A stretch of 39,605 bases of DNA from positions 1-39,605 of the forward strand of contig CAIJNK010000010.1 of NCBI GenBank assembly GCA_903822075.1. Direction: 5' to 3'. The stretch comes from an uncultured bacterium (lineage in GTDB: Bacteria; Patescibacteriota; Minisyncoccia; Phycocordibacterales; GWA1-40-21). Below, piece after piece: positions 8,100-16,300 of the stretch (positions within the stretch are counted from its first letter, which is position 1; each line of letters begins with the position of its first letter). The position numbers and the translations under genes are program-made. Under the pieces are notes generated by a model. It saw only the letters and a program-made list of their open reading frames with translations. It did no database searches and was not told the DNA's origin.

Positions 8100-10739
8100 A
8101 TGCCCCCATTTAACAATTTTACAACTAAAGCTAAAGAGGTGATCAGGCGTGCTCATGAGCTCGCTATTGAACGTGGTCAAAACCATGTGAACCCAACACA
8201 CCTTTTGGTGGCGCTGATAATGCAGGAAGAAAGCATGGTCTCATCCATCTTGGATAGATTGGAAGTTGACGTTATTTCGCTGACGGACACTCTGCTTGAA
8301 ATCATTGACGAGATATCCCCTAATACCAATATTTCTTCGCCGGCCATGCAGATATATTTAACACCGGATTTGGCCCAAATAATTGAAGCTTCCGGCAATA
8401 TCGCTAAGGAACTTAAAGACGAGTTTATTTCGACCGAACACCTTTTTGTTAGCGTGATTGATACTCCTAGTCTCGCCAGAGATATTTTAGCGCGGTTTAA
8501 GATCGATCGTGTCCGAGTTGTAAAAGTATTGGAAGAATTCAAGAGTAACAATATCAGTGAAGTGCAGCCCGTAAAGAAATTCAAGGCAATTTTGAAGTAT
8601 ACCAGGAATCTGACTAAACTGGCCAAGGAAAATAAATTAGATCCAGTCATTGGTCGGGATGCCGAAATAGGACGAATAATTCAGATATTATCAAGGCGCA
8701 CAAAAAACAATCCGATCTTGATTGGTGAAGCGGGTGTAGGTAAAACGGCCATAGTGGAAGGCTTGGCTCTTAGGATGTCCACTGGAGATGTGCCGGAATC
8801 GTTGAAAGATAAAGAACTGGTTTCCCTGGATATGGGGATGTTGATTGCTGGAACAAAATATCGCGGGGAGTTTGAAGAGCGTTTGAAAAACATCATTAAG
8901 GAAATTGAAAAATCCGAAGGTAAAATAATTGTGTTCATCGATGAGATTCATACCATCGTGGGTGCCGGTTCGGCCGAGGGATCCATTGATGCTTCCAATA
9001 TGCTAAAACCGGCCCTGTCTCGTGGTGAATTTAGAACCATAGGCGCCACCACAACAAAAGAATATCAAAAGATTGAAAAAGATCCGGCTTTGACTCGTCG
9101 TTTTCAATCTGTTTATGTGAATGAGCCGTCGATTGAAGACGCAATTGCGATTTTGCGTGGTTTGAAGGATAAGTATGAGTTGTATCATGGGGTACGCATC
9201 ACTGATGACGCAATCATAGCATCGGTAAATCTGAGTTCACGTTATATTACAGATAGGTTTTTGCCAGATAAAGCTGTGGACTTGATTGATGAGGCGGCCT
9301 CTGCTTTGAAAATTTCATTAGAAAATATGCCACCGGTTTTGGAAGAAACACACCGAAAAGTTTTACGTTTGGAAATTGAACGTGAAGCTTTGAAGAAGGA
9401 AGCGGATCTCGGCGACAAGAAGGCTATAACCCGGACCAAAATAATCGAGAAAGAAATAGCTGACCTAAAAGAGAAAACTTCCGAGATTGAGTTAAAATGG
9501 AAAAATGAAAAAGAGATAATAACGGACATCAAAGCAATTAAAAAAGGTTTGGAACAGGCTAGGATAGAAGCCGAGGCGGCTGAGGTGCACGTGGATTTGG
9601 CCAAGGCGGCGGAGATTCGCTATGGCCGTATTCCACAGATGGAGAAAGACTTAATGGCAAAGGTAAAACGTTTGAAGATTTTACAGAGTTCGAGACAGAT
9701 GCTTAAGGAAGAAATAGGTGAGGAGGATATTGCTGACATAGTTTCCCGTTGGACGGGTGTGCCGGTGACAAGAATGTTAGAGGCGGAGGCCGAGAAACTG
9801 AATCGCATGGAGGAGGAGTTGAAAAAAAGGATTATTGGTCAGGACGAGGCGGTTAAAAAAATATCCGATACGGTTAAACGATCTCGGGCGGGGATTTCTG
9901 ACCCTAATCGTCCTATCGGTTCCTTTATTTTCCTTGGACCGACTGGTGTTGGTAAAACCGAATTGACCAAAGCTTTGGCCGAATTCATGTTTGACGATGA
10001 AAATTCTCTGATTCGGGTGGATATGTCTGAACTCATGGAGCGTCACTCCGTTTCTAAGTTAATAGGTTCTCCGCCAGGTTATGTGGGCTATGAAGAAGGT
10101 GGTAATTTGACGGAACAAGTCAGGCATCGCCCTTACTCCGTGATCCTTTTTGACGAAATTGAAAAAGCTCACCCGGAGGTATTTAACATTCTGCTTCAAG
10201 TATTGGATAACGGCAGGCTGACCGACGCCAAAGGACGCACGGTAAATTTCAAGAATACCGTCATTATTCTTACTTCCAATATTGGTGCGCAATACATCGA
10301 TAAAATGGAAGAAATTGGTTTCAGTATGGATAAAGGGAGTAAGGCGGAATATGAAGACGTGAAGGGTAGGGTAATGAAAGCTTTGAAAGATAATTTCCGG
10401 CCAGAGTTCCTGAATCGTTTGGACCATGTGATTGTCTTTGATATCTTGAGTGAGAAAGCCGTCGCTCAGATTGTGGACATCCAATTGGATATTATTCGTA
10501 AAAGGTTAGAGGAAAAAGAAATTAAACTGGTAATTAGTAAGGAAGTTATTTCCTATTTGGCTAAAGAAGGTTATAATCCGCAGTATGGCGCTCGGCCTTT
10601 AAAACGTTTGATTCAAGATAAGATTCTCACGCCAGTGGCATCTCTGATGATTTCACGTGGGGTTGCCGCTCACGGCGTTATTAATGTCGGACTAAAAAAT
10701 AAAGAATTCACTTTTGAGGTTAAAGGGAAGAAAAAATAA
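8100..10739 (+). CDS. clpB: ClpB/ClpC-type AAA+ ATPase (Clp/Hsp100)
   Basis: Clp N domain, two Walker A motifs ([18 protein letters not shown]), ClpB-like M domain ([15 protein letters not shown]), [17 protein letters not shown]. Confidence 0.92.
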   Translation: MPPFNNFTTKAKEVIRRAHELAIERGQNHVNPTHLLVALIMQEESMVSSILDRLEVDVISLTDTLLEIIDEISPNTNISSPAMQIYLTPDLAQIIEASGNIAKELKDEFISTEHLFVSVIDTPSLARDILARFKIDRVRVVKVLEEFKSNNISEVQPVKKFKAILKYTRNLTKLAKENKLDPVIGRDAEIGRIIQILSRRTKNNPILIGEAGVGKTAIVEGLALRMSTGDVPESLKDKELVSLDMGMLIAGTKYRGEFEERLKNIIKEIEKSEGKIIVFIDEIHTIVGAGSAEGSIDASNMLKPALSRGEFRTIGATTTKEYQKIEKDPALTRRFQSVYVNEPSIEDAIAILRGLKDKYELYHGVRITDDAIIASVNLSSRYITDRFLPDKAVDLIDEAASALKISLENMPPVLEETHRKVLRLEIEREALKKEADLGDKKAITRTKIIEKEIADLKEKTSEIELKWKNEKEIITDIKAIKKGLEQARIEAEAAEVHVDLAKAAEIRYGRIPQMEKDLMAKVKRLKILQSSRQMLKEEIGEEDIADIVSRWTGVPVTRMLEAEAEKLNRMEEELKKRIIGQDEAVKKISDTVKRSRAGISDPNRPIGSFIFLGPTGVGKTELTKALAEFMFDDENSLIRVDMSELMERHSVSKLIGSPPGYVGYEEGGNLTEQVRHRPYSVILFDEIEKAHPEVFNILLQVLDNGRLTDAKGRTVNFKNTVIILTSNIGAQYIDKMEEIGFSMDKGSKAEYEDVKGRVMKALKDNFRPEFLNRLDHVIVFDILSEKAVAQIVDIQLDIIRKRLEEKEIKLVISKEVISYLAKEGYNPQYGARPLKRLIQDKILTPVASLMISRGVAAHGVINVGLKNKEFTFEVKGKKK

Positions 10740-10792
10740 CCACCTCTTGATTGATAACAAAAATCTGATAGACTGTATCGGTCAGTAAATAT

Positions 10793-10875
10793 GCGCCGGT
10801 CGTATAGCGGCTATTACAGGAGACTGTAAATCTCCCACCCTATGGGTATCGTTGGTTCGAGTCCAACCCGGCGCA
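10793..10875 (+). tRNA. tRNA-Tyr(GTA)
   Basis: Acceptor GCGCCGG/CCGGCGC-A, anticodon arm GGAGA-CTGTAAA-TCTCC, long variable arm, T arm GTTGGTTCGAGTCCAAC. Confidence 0.93.
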
Positions 10876-10880
10876 CAAAA

Positions 10881-10912
10881 ATTTTAACCTTGTAAAACAA
10901 GGTTATTTTTTG
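10881..10912 (+). terminator. Rho-independent terminator after tRNA-Tyr
   Basis: AACCTTGTAAAACAAGGTTATTTTTTG. Confidence 0.8.
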
Positions 10913-10951
10913 TTAGAGGTATGGATGTTGGAATTGTGATATAATTTTTGG

Positions 10952-11452
10952 ATGAAAAAAGGAATAAAAATTATTTTAGCTTTAGTTGCGCTTATTGTGT
11001 GTGCGTTTTTTGCTTATCAATTTTATATGTCTAAAACAGAAATAAAATTTGAAAACGTTAATGAAAATAATATGAAGCAATATTGTGAAAATGTTGGTCA
11101 AAAATATTACAAAGAACGAATCAGGACATATAAATATCCAGAACAAGTTGATCACTATATAAACGATGAAGCTAAGGGGCAGGTCGAAAATTGCTACACC
11201 GCTATTGCTGTAAAAAATAATAATACTAAAATTTGTAAGCAAATTAATGATGAGGATAGTATGCAGCTTTGCTATCTAAATGTTGCCTGGATCAATAAAA
11301 ACCCGCAAACTTGTCTTGTTGCTGAAGCTGGATATTGGAAAGATTATTGTTACACTGGACTTATTACAGGTGGATATTTAAAAGACAGGAGTCTTTGTGA
11401 TAATATTCAGAAAGCAGGGGACAAAGAATACTGTTATAATCTATTTCATTAA
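10952..11452 (+). CDS. Hypothetical secreted/membrane-anchored protein with repeated Cys pairs
   Basis: N-terminal hydrophobic segment MKKGIKIILALVALIVCAFFAYQFY; repeated CY.....N..xxxC pattern; TATAAT about 8 nt upstream of start. Confidence 0.75.
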   Translation: MKKGIKIILALVALIVCAFFAYQFYMSKTEIKFENVNENNMKQYCENVGQKYYKERIRTYKYPEQVDHYINDEAKGQVENCYTAIAVKNNNTKICKQINDEDSMQLCYLNVAWINKNPQTCLVAEAGYWKDYCYTGLITGGYLKDRSLCDNIQKAGDKEYCYNLFH

Positions 11453-11603
11453 ACAGAAAGTTTTACTTCATTACCCATTTAGACAAATTAGGGATATACG
11501 GAATCACCTTACTCTTCATTAACTCAGTTCTAACATTATCCAGTACTCCGCACATTAAAAAAACGGCTACGGCCGGTTTTTTAATGTGCGCCGAGCAAGT
11601 AAG
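11453..11603 (-). repeat. Dispersed repeat copy 1, containing a minus-strand C-terminal coding remnant
   Basis: Minus-strand peptide CGVLDNVRTELMKSKVIPYIPNLSKW matches CGVLYDVRTELMKSPVTPYIPNLSIW at 13060-13165; adjacent inverted repeat 11550-11589. Confidence 0.75.
11550..11589. repeat. Inverted repeat/hairpin (terminator-like)
   Basis: GCACATTAAAAAAACGGCTACGGCCGGTTTTTTAATGTGC. Confidence 0.85.
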
Positions 11604-11616
11604 ATTACTTACTTGC

Positions 11617-11740
11617 GTGGTTGGACTCGAAGCCCTTCTCCCATATTTGTGAGTAATTCTGATTATGAACAAATGGGAAAGGGATACTGCTCCTGTAAGG
11701 AGAGAGACGTGGAGCGATCCAACCCGGCGAACAAAACAAT
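11617..11740 (+). other. Structured segment containing tRNA-Tyr 3'-end-like fragments
   Basis: GGTTGGACTCGAA (inverted copy of TTCGAGTCCAACC) and GATCCAACCCGGCGAACAAAA (direct match to the tRNA-Tyr end); they can pair, enclosing CCCTTcTCCCATatTTGT/ACAAATGGGAAAGGG. Confidence 0.6.
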
Positions 11741-11766
11741 CCGTATCAGAGGGGGTTTTGCATGCA

Positions 11767-11795
11767 TTGACAAATAATACTAAAAGTGCTATACT
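11767..11795 (+). promoter_or_regulatory. Promoter TTGACA-N17-TATACT (TGC before -10)
   Basis: -35 11767-11772, -10 11790-11795. Confidence 0.75.
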
Positions 11796-11829
11796 TGTAC
11801 GAGTGCCAGTCCTTTAAAAAATATCTAGA

Positions 11830-11878
11830 TTTGGCTGCATCTTTTAGGGCATCTTGTGCTTTAAAAGATGCGGCCAAA
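11830..11878 (+). promoter_or_regulatory. Long leader hairpin
   Basis: TTTGGCTGCATCTTTTA...TAAAAGATGCGGCCAAA in the 5' leader of the downstream CDS. Confidence 0.65.
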
Positions 11879-11935
11879 TGACTTGACCGTATGCAAAAAT
11901 CCTAAGCAACCACCAAGCGGTGGTAAGGAGAAAGA

Positions 11936-12352
11936 ATGAACGAGAAACGTAGGTTGTTGAAGGTTGAACCGGCGGTATGGAAGTTTGCATTTCTGGATAA
12001 TATGTCATCACCCAATTTGTGGGGTTGGCATCAAGCTAGAGAGCTCCTGATCGTCATTAACAACATTCTAGCTAGTCTTGGCCAGAAGCCAATGACAACG
12101 GCGGATCTCTTGAGGGAGTATCCCTTCATCACCCCGTGCTTTAAGGGGGAATCAGGGAGAAGCTACTGGCACGTGGACAAAGATGAAAAGATTTGGAACA
12201 CGGTTGTCGGCGCTTACGAGAACTGGCTTGAAGAACTGGTCTCCAATGATCATTTTCTGCCGGCCGGAATCGGGTCGCTCTTTATTGAGGCGATCAAGGA
12301 TCCAATCGAAAGCCAAAAAAAGAAACTGGCTTGGATGACGGCTGGTCAGTAA
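11936..12352 (+). CDS. Hypothetical protein (138 aa)
   Basis: SD GGTAAGGAG upstream, consensus promoter, downstream hairpin GACCCC.../...GGGGTC. Confidence 0.75.
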   Translation: MNEKRRLLKVEPAVWKFAFLDNMSSPNLWGWHQARELLIVINNILASLGQKPMTTADLLREYPFITPCFKGESGRSYWHVDKDEKIWNTVVGAYENWLEELVSNDHFLPAGIGSLFIEAIKDPIESQKKKLAWMTAGQ

Positions 12353-12476
12353 CGACCCCGTGCGTAGACGTCGAAGGACCCCAAACTTCTGTCTAAGTGC
12401 GGGGTCTTTCATTTGCATATTTTTATTGAGATTAAATTTGAATTTTATATCCTATTTACTAAGGTGGGGCTAAACT

Positions 12477-12505
12477 TGACATATTACTACATATATGCTA
12501 GTCTA
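12477..12505 (+). promoter_or_regulatory. Promoter TTGACA-N17-TAGTCT
   Basis: TTGACA TATTACTACATATATGC TAGTCT, followed by a roughly 160-nt structured leader. Confidence 0.6.
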
Positions 12506-12675
12506 AAAACAGAGAGCGTACTTCACAAGGAAGTAACAATCTGCTAACTACAGGGTACAGTAGTAGAAAGAGCTCAGACATCCTCCCTTGTTTCGTAGGA
12601 ATACGAGGCAGAAGAAAGGATGGGTTCTCATATAAACCACGGCATGATGCCGTCGGTAAATAGGAGGACTAGCAA

Positions 12676-12975
12676 ATGCACAAAGTGAAGTGTGGAAAGT
12701 GTGATAAGGAGTATCTGAAGAACGACGAAGTAGCGGTAGGTTGCAACGATATCTGTTATGACTGTGCTCTAAAAGGGTTCATCGGCAACGGTGGACCAGA
12801 AGAGTCGGACATAAACACGGCCTTGCTTCAGTCAGGAGAAATCTCTGACGCGGATCTGATTTGCTTACAGAGAGATTTGGAAGCGGTAGATTACGCGGCA
12901 CGAGCTTGCTCCGATTGTGGCCAGATTCGATGCTGTTGCGATCCAAGTGAGCAAATTGACGAAGACGAGTATTGA
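12676..12975 (+). CDS. Small Cys-rich (zinc-ribbon-like) protein
   Basis: CGKCDKEY...CNDICYDC...CSDCGQIRCCC; SD TAGGAGGA upstream. Confidence 0.75.
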   Translation: MHKVKCGKCDKEYLKNDEVAVGCNDICYDCALKGFIGNGGPEESDINTALLQSGEISDADLICLQRDLEAVDYAARACSDCGQIRCCCDPSEQIDEDEY

Positions 12976-13000
12976 TCTCGACAACGCTCTACTCACGACG

Positions 13001-13042
13001 GAGCCCCAATATCCAACATTCGGTTGGTGCGGGGCTCTTTTT
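13001..13042 (+). terminator. Rho-independent terminator
   Basis: GAGCCCC...GGGGCTCTTTTT. Confidence 0.75.
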
Positions 13043-13061
13043 ATATAGTGTCCTAGGGTGT

Positions 13062-13212
13062 AGGCTGAAACAGCTTTACTTTATCAGCCCAAATTGATAG
13101 ATTAGGTATATAAGGGGTCACTGGAGATTTCATTAATTCAGTTCTAACATCATAAAGTACTCCGCACAAAATAATCCCCGCAAGAGCGGGATTTTTTGTG
13201 CACCGAAGTAAA
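13062..13212 (-). repeat. Dispersed repeat copy 2, containing a minus-strand C-terminal coding remnant
   Basis: Minus strand encodes ALKYQHIGVYFGAQKNPALAGIILCGVLYDVRTELMKSPVTPYIPNLSIWADKVKLFQPTP*; hairpin at 13163-13201. Confidence 0.75.
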
Positions 13213-13324
13213 CCCCAATATGCTGATATTTAAGAGCATCTAGGATTAAATGGTAAAAGGAATTATATTTGAACTTAAGCCTTATAATTACTGTATTTTT
13301 TTGATATAATTGGTTAATAAAACT

Positions 13325-16300
13325 ATGTTAGAAAAAAGTGAGCTAAAACCAGACACAGCCGAGAAGGCTGACGTTAAAGAAGGACGGCAGCAGGAAAAAG
13401 GTATCTCACCTAGAGAAGGTTGCTTTGATTGGGATGAAATGACCGATAAAATGAAATTTTTTGTTGGCAGATTGGAAAAGGCTCGAGCTATTGATAAAGC
13501 AGAGAGGAGCCGGCGCGATATGGAAGAATTATCTAAGATGGAAGAAGAGCAGGTTCAAATATATGGAGAACAATTGGGTTTTGTTCAGGATCCAAATTTT
13601 TTAATAGAAATCGCCGAAATCGCCGGTAGCTTGACTAAAGCCGCCGGTTTTGAAGAAGACATATTGGTTTTGCCCATTTTAAGTAATGAAGTAAATGCAT
13701 TTGTTTACACAAACATAACAAAAAAATCTTCTGGAGAAACAGCTAAGGATGATGAGCCCAGCATTTATAGTCAACCTGGCGCAATGGGACGTCATATTTT
13801 TCTTTGTACCGGATTAGTTACTAAGTTTAAAGAATTTTGTGAAAAAAGGGGTGAAGAGATGACCAAGGATGACTTGGCTTTTGTTTTGTCACATGAATTG
13901 CGCCATTTGATCCAACAGCGCCAGAAAGAAAGAACATATATCACAAGGCGACAGGAGGAGTATGACGCTGATTTGGGTGGTATGGATATTTTAGGCAGAG
14001 CCGGATTTAATCCTCGCGAGGCAGTCAAGGCAATGGAGTTTTTATGTTCTGAGGGTGGCGGTTATTCTGATACGCACCCTGCATCTGCAAGTCGATTGGT
14101 GGAGATATCGAAAAGAATCGCTGATCCTGATATGCCATTCCGCGGACTAGGCGCTGTCCCTAAGAAGATTGAATCTATAACTAAATTTGAATCAAGAAGT
14201 GTAAAATTTGCAGAGGTTGTTAAAACAAGCCCGAATCTAGAAAGTTTAATAGTACAGTTAACTAAGGAAACCGATTCGCTTCCAAAACTTTTGGCAACTC
14301 TGCCACTAGCTTGCAGCGCTATAAGATACGCGGCCTTTCAAGAAATAGGAAGCACACCGTGTTTGGAGAGCTTATTTACTAAATATCTATATCAAAAAGG
14401 GATAGAAACGGCTAAATTTTTAGAAGAAATAAGAAAGAAAATTTCAGATGCAAATATAAAAATAGAAGAGCTTGAAGCCAAAGAAAATTTAAATAATAAG
14501 GAAACTGTTGAACTACGTAATTTGAAGGCCCGCGTCAGACGCGATGAGGAAGAGATGAGAGAGTTTAAAAGGTTTGATGTTAGTAATGCAAACTTAAATC
14601 CAAAAGAGAACGATTTTCTACAAGCTTGGGAGAAAACTAATGTAAAAACTGAAAAGCTTCCTATGGTAGGACAGCCAACAGAAGAGGATCTAAAAGTTTT
14701 TCTTCAGCCGAAGATCTTTAAATGCAGGTCGGGGTCAAAAGAGTTGGATTTTAAAAATCTGCCTGATTTTGATTGGGCTGAAATTTCTAAAGCATGGATT
14801 GAGGGCGGGGAGGTTAGCTCGGAAATATCTGAAGTTTTGTCTTTGGGTATGTGGGCATTTGAAAGAGATAACGTAAATAGAGAGAGGCTTCTCAATAAAA
14901 AGATACCTATTAATGATTTGGGAAATGAGGCATCGCGAAGAGCAGTATCTAGAGAATTTGCAATAAATTTTGTCGAAAATTATAATATTGACGACGCCAC
15001 TCGCAATTATGACAAAGATGCAGATCCTGACCTAAAGATTTTTTACGCAAAGTTTGATAATTTTCTTAAGGCTGCTACGACAGAAGGCTTAAAACCTATT
15101 ATTGATAAAATCCCGGAAATTGTATCAAAATATTTGCCATCAAATTTATCAGTCGAGGATCGTGATAGAATTATTAAAGAATTGGTGCCTTATGTTGTTC
15201 CGATGAATACGGCGGTGGCTCTAAGATACCCGCAAGACGATTCATGGTCGTCAAGAAGGCTGACTCCTGAACAAGCCACAATTATTTTAGAGGCATTCCC
15301 CAGTATGATTTTTGACAGTGTCTTATGGAAAGATAATAATTTGAAAGCGTATGACTTGGGCTGGGGTCCAAATTATGAATATTTTTTTCACAATACAGGA
15401 TTATCGCAAAAAGGACAAATTAGCGTAGAAGTTGTTGACCGGGCAAAAGAGCGTTTAATGGGGAGATTACCTAAAAACCAAGAAAAAATAAGAACATTGG
15501 ATGAAATGAAAAAAGGACGCTTCCTACTTAGGGGTATCGCCGCTCTAGAATTTTGCAGAGATAAGATTAATGCTGGTGTGGACGAAGTTGAGTTGAAACA
15601 AATTGTTTGGCAAATAGTCGAATCGGACATGTATTCGAACGAGCAAATAGCGATTCTCTTAAGGCTCAACGGTATTCGTAATTTTGAAGGCATAAGTAAA
15701 TTAGGTTACTCTTTGAAAGAAGAAACTCCATTAACTAAGGACGAAGTTGAGAAATTTCTTTCTTTCGTAATAGGGAGTGATCTTGGTTATGACAAGAAAT
15801 CTGAAATTATCCGGTCCCTCTCCCTGAGTTTCTACGGTTTTATAAAAAAAGAAGACTTAGATTCTCGCATATTATCTGAAACATGTTTAAGATTTTTACA
15901 CCGAGATAAGGATTCTGATGAGGAATGGCTAACTGAAAATTTGAAGGGCCTATCGATAGAAACAAAAAAGCCAATACCTGAAATTTTAGGGAGATTTTTA
16001 GATGGAGACTTGGTTATAAATGCTAAACATTTGCAAGGATTGGCAACAAACGAAGATATAAGCGCTCAAGATTTAAGAACCTATTACCGACAAGTAATAT
16101 CCAGGTTGGGCGTAGATGGTAATCGAATACGAGAAAATATTGAGGATTTTAGATCCGGCTTCAGTGGGGGGCATCAGCCGGAAACCGTATATCTTGAAAA
16201 ATTGATGGTTTTAATAGCGGGCGCCTCTTTCATGAAAGATAATCCAGAATTATCGGAAAAAATTTATAAGTGCGATAGCGCATATCAATTTAAGGAGGTG

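Noticed and set aside
11610-11745. Integron attC site
   Set aside because: GTTRRRY and RYYYAAC heptamers are present but in the opposite outer-arm order (GTTGGAC first, ATCCAAC last); a tRNA T-arm origin explains them better.
13310-13324. TTG start for the first giant ORF
   Set aside because: TTG overlaps the last base of a TATAAT box; ATG at 13325 fits the short-leader pattern seen elsewhere.
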